Shown in pieces: positions 47,319-55,890 of a stretch of 64,000 bases of DNA. How positions within the stretch are numbered: the first letter of the stretch is position 1; the number at the start of each line of letters is the position of its first letter. This stretch comes from Sneathiella sedimenti (GTDB lineage: Bacteria; Pseudomonadota; Alphaproteobacteria; Sneathiellales; Sneathiellaceae): the NCBI RefSeq assembly GCF_017313765.1, contig NZ_JAFLNC010000002.1:744001-808000 (forward strand), read 5' to 3'. A program made the translations under genes and the position numbers. The notes below the pieces were generated by a model, which did no database searches, was not told where the DNA came from, and saw only the letters and a list, made by a program, of their open reading frames with translations.

Positions 47319-47330
47319 TACATCAACAAC

Positions 47331-48038
47331 CTAAACCGAAAGATAACGCTGCAGCAGGCTGTCATCCTGGCGCAGAGTCTCAATATCGCAGCGTTCCTGG
47401 ATGGCCCCGTTTTCCATGAACAGAACCTCATCGGCGAGGGTGCGGACCATATCCACATTCTGTTCCACGATCAGGATTCCAAGGCCGGTTTCATGGGCGA
47501 TATGTCCTAGCTGGACCCCGATTTCATGAACGATGCTGGGCTGGATTCCCTCCGTCGGTTCATCGAGAAGGAGCATTTTGGGCCCCCCGATCAGCGCCCG
47601 CGCAATGGCGAGGATTTGCTGCTGCCCACCGGAAAAGGTTCCGGCCCGTTGATCCGCCCGTTCTTTCAGGATCGGAAACCAGTCATATATTTTCTCGAGC
47701 GACAGAACAGGCCCGCCTTCATGGCCGAGCAGGCTGAGACGGAGGTTTTCGGCAACGGTGAAATCGGCGAAAATCTCCCGTCCCTGCGGTACATACCCCA
47801 TTCCGGCGCGGGAAATTTGATGGGTCGACTGTTTCTCGATTGGCAGCCCATCGAAAATGATCCGGCCCGTTTGCGCCCGGATCAGCCCCATTATGGTTTT
47901 CAGCAGCGTCGTTTTGCCCATGCCGTTCCGGCCCATCAGGGCGGTGACTCTGCCAGAGGCGATCCGGCAGGAGAAATCTCGGAGCACAAGCGCCTCGCCA
48001 TAGCCGGCGGAAAGACCTTCCATCTCAAGCATCGGCAA
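47331..48038 (-). CDS. livF: ABC transporter ATPase, LivF type
   Basis: 235-residue ATPase. Walker A GRNGMGKTTLLK, Q-loop GLIRAQTGRI, GYVPQGREIF, signature FSGGQQQILAIARALI, Walker B LLLDEPTEGIQPSIV and a switch His region (LIVEQNVDM). The GYVPQGREIF text is typical of LivF/UrtE. Overlaps livG by 14 bp. Confidence 0.94.
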   Translation of the reverse strand: MPMLEMEGLSAGYGEALVLRDFSCRIASGRVTALMGRNGMGKTTLLKTIMGLIRAQTGRIIFDGLPIEKQSTHQISRAGMGYVPQGREIFADFTVAENLRLSLLGHEGGPVLSLEKIYDWFPILKERADQRAGTFSGGQQQILAIARALIGGPKMLLLDEPTEGIQPSIVHEIGVQLGHIAHETGLGILIVEQNVDMVRTLADEVLFMENGAIQERCDIETLRQDDSLLQRYLSV

Positions 48039-48744
48039 CCGCCTCCGCCTGACCGAAATAAAGAGCCTTCACCTCCGCGTCGTTGCGAATTTCGGCGAAA
48101 TTGCCGGATTTCAGGATCTGGCCTTTCGACATGACATGCAGCGGGCAGGCGAGATGCTCGATAAACCCCACGTCATGCTCAATCACCAGCACCGTTATTC
48201 GGCGTTCCCGGTTGATTTTGGTGATCAGATCGGCCGTGGCCCGGGTTTCCGCCCCGGTCATTCCCGCGGTAGGCTCATCAAGCAGGATGAGGGACGGGGC
48301 CTGGGCCAGCAACAACCCGATTTCAAGCCATTGTTTCTGGCCATGGGCAAGCTCCCCGGCGAGCAGGGACGCCGCACTGGTCAGGTTAATCTGCGCGAGG
48401 ATATCGTCAATGGCCGTCCGCTGATTATTGTTTCTTGCGGCGATGATAAGGTTTTCCCGAAGCGTGAGTTCCTCAAATATCGCCGGGACCTGGAACTTGC
48501 GGCCGATCCCGAGGCGGGCGATTTTGTGCGGGGGCCAGCCTGTAATATCAAGGCTTCTAAACCGGACCTGGCCTGTATCCGGTTTCAGGACGCCGGTGAT
48601 CAGGTTAAAGAGGGTTGATTTCCCGCAGCCGTTCGGTCCGACGAGGGCATTCAGGCTGCCTTCCTTGATATTTAGTGAAAAATCATCGACGGCGCGAAGC
48701 CCGTCAAAATTCTTGCACAGCGATTTCAACTCGAGAAAAGACAT
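48025..48744 (-). CDS. livG: ABC transporter ATPase, LivG type
   Basis: 239-residue ATPase. Walker A GPNGCGKSTLFNLITG, KIARLGIGRKFQVPAIFEELT, signature LAHGQKQWLEIGLLLAQ (the LAHGQKQ variant is common in UrtD/amide-type transporters), Walker B LILLDEPTAGM and VLVIEHDVGF. First gene of the leftward unit, divergent from the binding-protein gene across 250 bp. Confidence 0.94.
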   Translation of the reverse strand: MSFLELKSLCKNFDGLRAVDDFSLNIKEGSLNALVGPNGCGKSTLFNLITGVLKPDTGQVRFRSLDITGWPPHKIARLGIGRKFQVPAIFEELTLRENLIIAARNNNQRTAIDDILAQINLTSAASLLAGELAHGQKQWLEIGLLLAQAPSLILLDEPTAGMTGAETRATADLITKINRERRITVLVIEHDVGFIEHLACPLHVMSKGQILKSGNFAEIRNDAEVKALYFGQAEAVADA

Positions 48745-48796
48745 GCGCGGTCAACCGATTCAGTTTATTTTATAGGCATACTTACAAATTAAGAAC

Positions 48797-48825
48797 GTGC
48801 ACATACAAAGTTTTAATATGTGTAC
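48797..48825. promoter_or_regulatory. Inverted repeat in an AT-rich divergent promoter region
   Basis: GTGCACATA (48797-48805) and TATGTGTAC (48817-48825) pair at 8 of 9 positions across 11 bp. They sit in the 250-bp gap 48745-48994, which is visibly richer in A and T than its surroundings and must hold the promoters of livG and the binding-protein gene. A candidate operator for a regulator that is not in the window. Confidence 0.35.
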
Positions 48826-48994
48826 GGATGAATTTTTGAATTTTTTCAGTAAAATCCTGACATTATGTCGATACATACCGGTAATTATTTGATTCCTATG
48901 CAGTAACTGGCATAACCATGCACAATTCAATTTAACACACAACCATTTTGTTTTGCCGGGAACCCGGTATCTGAACGATAACGAGGACATAGTG

Positions 48995-50164
48995 ATGATT
49001 GAGATTTCCAGACGAAAATTCATCGGTGCAATGGGGGCGACTGTTGTTGCGTCGTCGATTGGCATGCCTGCGATCGCCGCCGGGAAGACCATTAAGATCG
49101 GGGCTGTGCAGCCTTTCTCTGGCGGGCTGGAGCTGTTTGGCAACCAGGCGAAAATGGGGTTGAATCTTGCGGTCTCGGAAATTAACGCCGCGGGTGGTAT
49201 TCTCGGTCACAAGGTTGAAATGCTCTATGAGGACGGCAAGACGGACCCGAAAACCTCCGTCGAGAAGGCGAAGAAGCTGATCGAGCGTGATGAGGTTCTT
49301 GCGATTTCCGGCCCGATCACCTCCGCCGGCCGCGATGCCATGGCCGCGACGATGGAGCGGGGCAAAACGCCGCTGCTCTACGCAACCAACTATGAAGGCG
49401 GCATCTGCAACCGCTACCTTTTCTCCTTCAACACCGTACCGAACCAGGATACAGCCCCGCTCATCCCGTATCTCAAGGACGAGGGCATTGGCGACAGTTA
49501 TTATTTGTTCGGGGCGGATTACGTCTGGCCGCGCAACATGTTCAAGACCGCGAAGACCATTATCGGCGATATCGGCGGCACCACTGTCGGTGAGGAATAC
49601 ACGCCTTTCGGCGTCAAGGATTTCTCCTCCATCATTCGCAAGATTGCGGATTCCGGTGCCAAGATCCTGTTGTTCGCCCTTCCCGGTGCCGATGGGATCA
49701 CCTTCATCAAGCAGGCAGAGGAATTTGGCCTGACGAAGAATGTGACAATTGCCTTCCTTGGCTTTGCGGAGACCTACCTCGGTGCGTTTGGGCCGGGCAA
49801 GGGCGAGGGGATGTATGCGGGCGTACCGTTCGTGGCGAACTCGCCGGAACCGGGCGTTCAGGATTTCGTTGCCAAGATTCGCAAAGAGAATGGCGATGAT
49901 GCGGTTGTTTCCTTCTATGTGATGACCCATTATAATTCCCTGATTGCGCTGAAGGGTGGTCTTGAAAAGGCTGGCAAGGTGGATCGGGAAGCCCTGATCG
50001 ACGGTATGGCCGGACTGTCCTTTGAGATTCCGACAGGCCCGGCGATGATCACAAAGGAAGATCATCACACGGCCATGAATATGTATATCGCCAGGACGAA
50101 AGACGGCACGTTGAATGTGGCGAAGAAACTTGGTGTTATCGAGCCTGCGCCGCAGTGCGGCTAA
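48995..50164 (+). CDS. Periplasmic substrate-binding protein, amide/urea (AmiC/UrtA-like) HAAT family
   Basis: 389-residue ABC receptor. The N-terminus carries a twin-arginine signal (SRRKFIGAMGA, then a hydrophobic stretch ending PAIAAG), so the folded protein is probably exported by Tat. The mature part starts KTIKIGAVQPFSGGLELFG. The motif FGADYVWPRN and GEEYTPFGVKDFSSII match urea/short-chain-amide receptors such as UrtA better than branched-chain amino acid receptors. GAGG lies 8 bp before the ATG at 48995. The nicotinamidase-like gene starts 13 bp after its stop, so the imported ligand may be an amide. Confidence 0.85.
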   Translation: MIEISRRKFIGAMGATVVASSIGMPAIAAGKTIKIGAVQPFSGGLELFGNQAKMGLNLAVSEINAAGGILGHKVEMLYEDGKTDPKTSVEKAKKLIERDEVLAISGPITSAGRDAMAATMERGKTPLLYATNYEGGICNRYLFSFNTVPNQDTAPLIPYLKDEGIGDSYYLFGADYVWPRNMFKTAKTIIGDIGGTTVGEEYTPFGVKDFSSIIRKIADSGAKILLFALPGADGITFIKQAEEFGLTKNVTIAFLGFAETYLGAFGPGKGEGMYAGVPFVANSPEPGVQDFVAKIRKENGDDAVVSFYVMTHYNSLIALKGGLEKAGKVDREALIDGMAGLSFEIPTGPAMITKEDHHTAMNMYIARTKDGTLNVAKKLGVIEPAPQCG

Positions 50165-50177
50165 GTTAGGAGAGACC

Positions 50178-50915
50178 ATGACGACCCGAGACCTTACAAA
50201 TGATCTGGCAGCGGCCATGCCGCTTGCCCTTACCGAATTCGACCCTGCCGCTGAAGGGCGGAAGGTCGGTCTGGTAATTGTGGACGAGGTGAACGGGTTT
50301 GCAACCGTTGGGGCAGGGCCACTTGCGCCGCCTGAACCCAACGCGCAGGTCTCGACAATGGTATCGGAGACAGTCAGCCTTGCCCGGCATTTCACGGGAC
50401 AAGGCTGGCCGATCCTTGCCTTTCTGGACACCCATGTTCCGGGAAAGCCCGAACCGCCCTATCCGCCGCATTGCGAGGCAGGGACCGGTGAAGAGGAACT
50501 GGTGCCGGAACTGAAATGGCTGGAAGAGGATGCCAACACCACGCTAGTCAAAAAAGACTGCATCAACGGGTTCATCGGCGCAACACGCCCGGATGGGACC
50601 AATGCGGTGGCGGACTGGGTGACGGCGCATGGAATCACAGATCTTCTCGTTGTCGGGATTTGCACCGATATTTGCGTGATGGATTTCGTGCTCACCAGCC
50701 TGAGCGCACGCAACCATGACATGATGCCGGGCCTCAAGGATATCCATGTCTATGACAAGGGTTGCTCAACTTATGATCTGCCGCGCGAAGTGGCGGAAGA
50801 GATCGGTTACGGCGCCGCGGCCGCCCATCCACAGGACGTGACCCACTATATGGGCCTTTATTTCATGGCGAGCCGTGGTGCGCAGCTTGTCAACAAGGTG
50901 GTCTTTCCGACATAA
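50178..50915 (+). CDS. Isochorismatase-fold hydrolase, plant-NIC1-like nicotinamidase
   Basis: 245-residue cysteine hydrolase with a full Asp-Lys-Cys set: Asp in LVIVDEVNGF, Lys in TTLVKKDCINGF, and Cys in VVGICTDICVMDF. The stretches VNGFATVGAGPLAPP, PEPPYPPHCEAGTGEEELVPEL and ICTDICVMDFVLTSLSARNH resemble plant nicotinamidases (Arabidopsis NIC1) strongly from memory. It would cut nicotinamide to nicotinate and ammonia. Alternative substrates are other amides such as maleamate or N-carbamoylsarcosine. Co-transcribed with an amide-type binding protein (13-bp gap). Confidence 0.75.
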   Translation: MTTRDLTNDLAAAMPLALTEFDPAAEGRKVGLVIVDEVNGFATVGAGPLAPPEPNAQVSTMVSETVSLARHFTGQGWPILAFLDTHVPGKPEPPYPPHCEAGTGEEELVPELKWLEEDANTTLVKKDCINGFIGATRPDGTNAVADWVTAHGITDLLVVGICTDICVMDFVLTSLSARNHDMMPGLKDIHVYDKGCSTYDLPREVAEEIGYGAAAAHPQDVTHYMGLYFMASRGAQLVNKVVFPT

Positions 50916-50951
50916 TGATCTGACCCGTTAAATAATAACAAGGGAGGGATC

Positions 50952-51740
50952 ATGACAACCACTGCGAATGGAATTGAGTTTGAAACCAGCTTTGAAGGGC
51001 CGGACGGCGCCCCTGTCGTCACGTTAAGCCATTCGCTTTGTTGCGATCTTTCCGCTTGGGACGAGCTTGCCGAGGATTTGAGAAAAGACTACCGCGTGCT
51101 TCGCTATTCCTTGCGGGGGCACGGGAAAAGCGCGGCAACGCCGGGGCCGTATGATTTCAAGCTGCTGGCCGCCGATGTCGCGGCGATCCAGGATGCCCAT
51201 GGGGTAACAAAGAGCCATTTTATCGGTCTTTCCATTGGCGGCATGATCGCACAGGAATTTGCCCTTACCTATCCGGAACGTACCTCAAGCCTTGTTATTT
51301 CCAGCTCCCTTTGCGCGCTTCCAGACGGGGCAGCGGCGCTCTGGCCAGAACGCATTCGCCTTGCGGCGGAAGAGGGGCTTGCCGCGACGGTCGATGGGTC
51401 CATGGCCCGCTGGTTTGTCGAAGGCTCTCTTGACGACCGCCCGGAGTTGGAAGCGCGGGTCCGCAAGATGATCCTGGAAACCTCGGTTGAGGGGTATATC
51501 GGCTGTTGCCATGCCATTGCGGGGATCAACCTGAAGGACCGGATCCCAGCAATTGGCGCAAAAACCATGGTGATTGTCGGGCGAGAGGATATGGGCACCC
51601 CGCTCAGTTCGTCGGAACTTATCCACCGCCAGATTGAAGGTTCAAGGCTGGTGGTGATCGATAACGCCGCGCATCAGCTCGCCATGGACAAGCCCGAAGA
51701 ATTCAACCGCCATGTGCGCGCCCACCTTTCTTCCGTCTAG
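50952..51740 (+). CDS. Alpha/beta hydrolase (3-oxoadipate enol-lactonase-like)
   Basis: 262-residue alpha/beta hydrolase. Oxyanion region LSHSLCCDLSAWDEL, RYSLRGHGKS, nucleophile elbow FIGLSIGGMIAQE, acidic residue near VGREDMGTP and His in IDNAAHQLAMDKP form a plausible triad. Similar to PcaD lactonases, but no other protocatechuate genes are present; it could hydrolyse an ester or deformylate an intermediate of the amide route. GGGAGG precedes the ATG. The stop overlaps the facing fghA stop in a CTAG. Confidence 0.78.
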   Translation: MTTTANGIEFETSFEGPDGAPVVTLSHSLCCDLSAWDELAEDLRKDYRVLRYSLRGHGKSAATPGPYDFKLLAADVAAIQDAHGVTKSHFIGLSIGGMIAQEFALTYPERTSSLVISSSLCALPDGAAALWPERIRLAAEEGLAATVDGSMARWFVEGSLDDRPELEARVRKMILETSVEGYIGCCHAIAGINLKDRIPAIGAKTMVIVGREDMGTPLSSSELIHRQIEGSRLVVIDNAAHQLAMDKPEEFNRHVRAHLSSV

Positions 51741-52576
51741 CTTTGCGTCAGGATAGAGGCGTGATGGCGGATATGATCCTCCATAAAGGTCTGGATAAAG
51801 TAATAGCTGTGGTCGTACCCCTCCTGAAGACGGAGGGTGAGGGGCTGTCCGGCCTCCTTGCAGGCGGCCTCGAAAATCTCCGGCTTTAGCTGCTCGGTCA
51901 GGAATTGGTCGGCCGTGCCCTGATCAATCAGGATATGCGACGCCCTATAGCCGTTCTTGACAAGCTCCGTTGCGTCATAGTCGATCCAGCTGGCCTTGTC
52001 GGTCCCGAGATATCCGGTGAAGGCCTTTTCTCCCCAGGGGCTTTGCATGGGCGAGGAGATTGGCGCAAAGGCGGAAACGGATTTGTAGATATCCGGGTTT
52101 TTGAGCGCGAGGGTCAGCGCGCCATGTCCGCCCATGGAATGTCCGAAAATGCCCGTCCGGTCGACATCGGCGTTAAATGTCTCATTGATCAGCAGGCGAA
52201 GCTCGTCCCGGACATAGCTGTACATTCGGTAGGCATCCGCCCAGGGTTCCTTCACCGCATCAAGGTAAAATCCGGCACCGGTCCCGAAATCCCAGTCGTC
52301 CTCTTCTCCCGGCAGGCCGATGTCGCGCGGGCTGGTGTCCGGCATGACCAGCATCAGGCCATGCTCGGCGGCAAATCGTTGCGCGCCGGCCTTGATGGTC
52401 GCCGTTTCCTCGGTGCAGGTAAGCCCGGCAAGGTAATAGAGGACCGGAACCTTCATCCCGCGCGCTTGCGCAGGCTGATAAACGGCGAAGCGCATGGTTG
52501 TCCCGGTAAAGGAGGAAAGATGCGAATAGAAACCTTGCGTGCCGCCGAAACAGGCCTGTTCTGAAATAATTTCCAT
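51737..52576 (-). CDS. fghA: S-formylglutathione hydrolase
   Basis: 279-residue esterase that releases formate and glutathione from S-formylglutathione. Hallmarks: YYLAGLTCTEE, nucleophile in IFGHSMGGHGALTLAL, and catalytic His in YDHSYYFIQTFMEDHI. Lies 11 bp after frmA on the same strand. With FrmA it clears formaldehyde, which sarcosine or dimethylglycine oxidation releases when folate is not loaded. Confidence 0.96.
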   Translation of the reverse strand: MEIISEQACFGGTQGFYSHLSSFTGTTMRFAVYQPAQARGMKVPVLYYLAGLTCTEETATIKAGAQRFAAEHGLMLVMPDTSPRDIGLPGEEDDWDFGTGAGFYLDAVKEPWADAYRMYSYVRDELRLLINETFNADVDRTGIFGHSMGGHGALTLALKNPDIYKSVSAFAPISSPMQSPWGEKAFTGYLGTDKASWIDYDATELVKNGYRASHILIDQGTADQFLTEQLKPEIFEAACKEAGQPLTLRLQEGYDHSYYFIQTFMEDHIRHHASILTQS

Positions 52577-52587
52577 AATCTTTCTGT

Positions 52588-53697
52588 TTAGAATGTCACG
52601 ACACTGCGGATGGACTTACCTTCATGCATCAGGTCGAAGCCTTCGTTGATTTTCTCGACCGGCATGACATGGGTGATGAGGTCATCGATATTGATCTTGC
52701 CGTCCATATACCAGTCGACGATCTTTGGAACGTCCGTGCGCCCCTTGGCGCCGCCGAAGGCCGTGCCTTTCCAGACGCGACCCGTCACCAGCTGGAACGG
52801 ACGGGTGGAGATTTCCTGACCCGCGCCCGCGACGCCGATGATGATGCTCTCGCCCCAGCCCTTGTGGCAGCATTCCAGCGCCTGTCGCATCACATTGACA
52901 TTGCCGATACATTCGAAGGAGTAGTCCGCGCCGCCCTTGGTCAAGTCGACAAGATAGGGAACAATATCCCCTTCGACTTCGCTGGGGTTGACGAAATGGG
53001 TCATGCCGAATTTCTCGCCGAGTTCCTTTCGGGCCGGGTTGAGATCGACGCCGACAATCATGTCCGCCCCGGCAAGCCTTGCGCCCTGGATGACATTGAG
53101 GCCAATCCCGCCAAGACCGAAGACGACCACGTTGTCGCCGGGTTTGACTTTCGCCGTGTTGATGACCGCGCCGATCCCCGTGGTGACCCCGCAGCCGATA
53201 TAGCAGACCTTGTCGAATGGGGCATCCTCGCGAATTTTGGCAAGCGCAATCTCGGGTACAACCGTGTAATTCGAGAAAGTGGAGCACCCCATGTAATGAA
53301 AGACCTTCTCCCCGTTAATCTTGAACCGGCTGGAGCCATCCGGCATCAGGCCCTGGCCCTGCGTTACGCGGATAGCCTGGCAGAGGTTGGTCTTGCCACT
53401 GGTGCAGTAATCACACTGGCGGCATTCGGGGGTATAAAGTGGAATGACATGATCGCCTTTTTTGAGGGAGGTGACGCCGGGCCCGACATCGACAACAATT
53501 CCCGCGCCCTCATGACCGAGAATGGCCGGGAAAATGCCTTCCGGATCGTCGCCCGAGAGCGTGAACGCGTCGGTATGACAAAGGCCGCTCGCCTTGATCT
53601 CGACCAGAACCTCGCCCGTTCGCGGGCCATCGAGAGTAACGGTTTCGATCGTGAGAGGGGCTCCGGCTTTATGGGCGACCGCTGCTTTAACGTCCAT
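52588..53697 (-). CDS. frmA: S-(hydroxymethyl)glutathione dehydrogenase (class III ADH)
   Basis: 369-residue zinc enzyme oxidising the formaldehyde-glutathione adduct to S-formylglutathione with NAD. Catalytic-zinc [12 protein letters not shown] and GHEGAGIV, structural-zinc Cys in [19 protein letters not shown] loop [15 protein letters not shown], and [14 protein letters not shown] all match class III ADH. Divergent from mtnA. Operon with fghA. Confidence 0.97.
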   Translation of the reverse strand: MDVKAAVAHKAGAPLTIETVTLDGPRTGEVLVEIKASGLCHTDAFTLSGDDPEGIFPAILGHEGAGIVVDVGPGVTSLKKGDHVIPLYTPECRQCDYCTSGKTNLCQAIRVTQGQGLMPDGSSRFKINGEKVFHYMGCSTFSNYTVVPEIALAKIREDAPFDKVCYIGCGVTTGIGAVINTAKVKPGDNVVVFGLGGIGLNVIQGARLAGADMIVGVDLNPARKELGEKFGMTHFVNPSEVEGDIVPYLVDLTKGGADYSFECIGNVNVMRQALECCHKGWGESIIIGVAGAGQEISTRPFQLVTGRVWKGTAFGGAKGRTDVPKIVDWYMDGKINIDDLITHVMPVEKINEGFDLMHEGKSIRSVVTF

Positions 53698-53812
53698 TTG
53701 TCTTATCCTTGCTGATGTGCTTGTTATTGCCCGGAGTTTGCAGATTTAGGGCTGACGAAGCAAGGCTTTTCCGGTTAAACTTGACGCTCCAATTTTGATC
53801 GGGAGACAGTAG

Positions 53813-54919
53813 ATGAAAGTCGATGGAACGCCATTTCGCAGTATCTGGTTGAATGAGGATGGCTGGTCCGTTGATATTATCGACCAGACGCGATTACCTC
53901 ATGAATTCAAGGTTGAACGGCTGACCACCCTGGATCAGGCCGCCCATGCGATCAAGGCGATGCTGGTGCGGGGCGCACCACTGATCGGGGCGACGGCGGC
54001 CTATGGTGTCTGTCTGGGCTTGCGCGAAGAGGCGAGCGATGCGGCACTCCGGAAAATAGGCGATATCCTGATCGCGACACGGCCGACGGCAGTTAACCTG
54101 CGGTGGGCCATTCGCGCGATGCAGGACTTGCTTCTCCCGCTCCCTGAAAGCGAGAGGGTAGCGGCGGCTTATGAGAAGGCGGCTCAGATATGTGATGAGG
54201 ATGTCGCCATCAACAGCGCCATCGGCGATCATGGTCTCGGCGTGATCGAGGCGATCTGGGAGAAAAAAGGCAAGACAGGCGTTGTCAACATCCTCACCCA
54301 TTGCAATGCGGGCTGGCTCGCGACCGTGGATTGGGGGACCGCGCTCTCGCCGATCTACAAGGCGCATAACAAGGGCATCCCCGTCCATGTCTGGGTGGAC
54401 GAGACACGGCCGCGCAATCAGGGCGCGCATCTCACCTGCTGGGAGCTTGGCAAACATGGGGTCGATCATACACTTGTTGTCGATAATGTCGGCGGGCACC
54501 TGATGCAGCATGGCCAGGTCGATCTTTGCATCACCGGCACGGACCGGACGACGGCGGCGGGCGATGTCTGCAACAAGATCGGCACTTATCTCAAGGCACT
54601 CGCGGCGAAGGATAACAATGTGCCCTTTTATGTGGCGCTGCCGGGCCCGACCATCGACTGGGAAATTGATGACGGGGTGAAGGATATCCCGATTGAGATC
54701 CGCGACAGCCACGAGGTGGACTTTATTCAGGGGAAGGATAGCGCCGGGCAGGTGAGTGAGGTGCGGATATTGCCCGAGGAGAGTTCGTCAGCCAACTATG
54801 CCTTCGATGTGACCCCGGCACGTCTGGTGACGGGATTGATCACGGAACGTGGTGTCGCCGACGCGTCAAAAGAGGGGTTGGCGCGGCTCTACGACCGGCT
54901 CGAATATAAGGCGAGCTGA
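53813..54919 (+). CDS. mtnA: S-methyl-5-thioribose-1-phosphate isomerase
   Basis: 368-residue isomerase of methionine salvage (aldose to ketose). [24 protein letters not shown], the catalytic Cys in [17 protein letters not shown] and the Asp in [21 protein letters not shown] are intact. No mtnB, mtnC, mtnD or mtnK lie in the window, so it works with genes elsewhere or in salvage of 5-deoxyribose phosphate. The 3' end overlaps the convergent DenD-like gene by 31 bp. Confidence 0.94.
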   Translation: MKVDGTPFRSIWLNEDGWSVDIIDQTRLPHEFKVERLTTLDQAAHAIKAMLVRGAPLIGATAAYGVCLGLREEASDAALRKIGDILIATRPTAVNLRWAIRAMQDLLLPLPESERVAAAYEKAAQICDEDVAINSAIGDHGLGVIEAIWEKKGKTGVVNILTHCNAGWLATVDWGTALSPIYKAHNKGIPVHVWVDETRPRNQGAHLTCWELGKHGVDHTLVVDNVGGHLMQHGQVDLCITGTDRTTAAGDVCNKIGTYLKALAAKDNNVPFYVALPGPTIDWEIDDGVKDIPIEIRDSHEVDFIQGKDSAGQVSEVRILPEESSSANYAFDVTPARLVTGLITERGVADASKEGLARLYDRLEYKAS

Positions 54920-55890
54920 TCCTCGAGGTCTTCCTCGATAAAGCCGCGAACCAGCTCGTCGAGATTGTCATCCTTCGCAAAGCCGAGCTTTTCCGCGCGC
55001 GCCGATTGTGTCGCTTTTGGCCAGCCATCGACAATTTTCTGAATGGCCGGATCAGGCTGCCAGAGAATGCGGCCAAGCTTGCGGTTGCCCTTGTGCCGCT
55101 CCACTGCCGCCGCCATCTCTCCCGCCGTAATTGATATCCCGGGGAGGAGGAGGGAGCGGGTGGGACCGAAGGCGTCGGCGGGAAGGTCATGGGCATGGAT
55201 CAATGCCTCGATTATCCGGTCGGGTGACATGCAGGCCATCGGCGTTGCCTCGCTTACCGGGCAGATCGCATCCCGGCCACAAAGTGGCTCCCGGATCATC
55301 GAACTTGCCCAGGTCGACGCCGCCTTGTTGGGAAGGCCGGTGCGGACGGAAATCGTGGGAAGGCGCAGGGACCGCCCGTCAATAAAGCCTTTCCGGCTGT
55401 AGTCCTGGACCAGCAACTCCCCCATCACCTTTGATGTCCCATAGGAAGTTTGCGGCATTTGCGCGGTTGCGTCCGTCACCACATCAGGGAGCGGTCCGCC
55501 ATAGGTGGCGACGGAGCTTGTAAACAGGAGCTTCGCTGTATGAGGAAGCGCCCGCGCGGCCTCCAGCACATGGCGGGTGCCGTCGAGATTGATGCGGTAA
55601 CCAAGATCGAAATCCTCCTCGGCCTGCGCACTGACCACGGCGGCAAGATGGAAGACGCTCATCGTCTTCTCATCGATCAGTTTCTTTACTGTTTCCGCAT
55701 CGGAAATATCACCGGAGATATAGCGGACGCGGCTATCCTTCACCTCGAGTTCCGGCGCGATATCGAAAAGGACAAGGTCTGTCAGTTCCGCTTTCACGCC
55801 CTCGGGTCCGATCAGATACCCTCTTTTAAGCAGGGCCTTGGTGAGGCGGCGCCCGAGAAACCCTGCGCCGCCGGTGACAACAACCTTCAT
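54889..55890 (-). CDS. denD: NAD-dependent epimerase/dehydratase family, DenD (D-erythronate dehydrogenase)-like
   Basis: 333-residue extended SDR. The NAD loop [55 protein letters not shown], and [11 protein letters not shown] (YxxxK) agree with the DenD group, which oxidises D-erythronate at C2. The ATG at 55890 overlaps the stop of the upstream gene by 4 bp. The usual partners (OtnK kinase, OtnC, OtnI) are absent from the window, although a class II aldolase is at 3703, so the substrate stays open. Confidence 0.72.
   Translation of the reverse strand: MKVVVTGGAGFLGRRLTKALLKRGYLIGPEGVKAELTDLVLFDIAPELEVKDSRVRYISGDISDAETVKKLIDEKTMSVFHLAAVVSAQAEEDFDLGYRINLDGTRHVLEAARALPHTAKLLFTSSVATYGGPLPDVVTDATAQMPQTSYGTSKVMGELLVQDYSRKGFIDGRSLRLPTISVRTGLPNKAASTWASSMIREPLCGRDAICPVSEATPMACMSPDRIIEALIHAHDLPADAFGPTRSLLLPGISITAGEMAAAVERHKGNRKLGRILWQPDPAIQKIVDGWPKATQSARAEKLGFAKDDNLDELVRGFIEEDLEDQLALYSSRS

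Noticed and set aside
50178-50915. N-carbamoylsarcosine amidase that would feed sarcosine oxidase
   Set aside because: The fold is the same and the idea is attractive, but the motif context (VNGFATVGAG, PPHCEAGTGEEELVP, ICTDICV) agrees much better with plant-type nicotinamidase, and no hydantoinase or creatininase genes are near.
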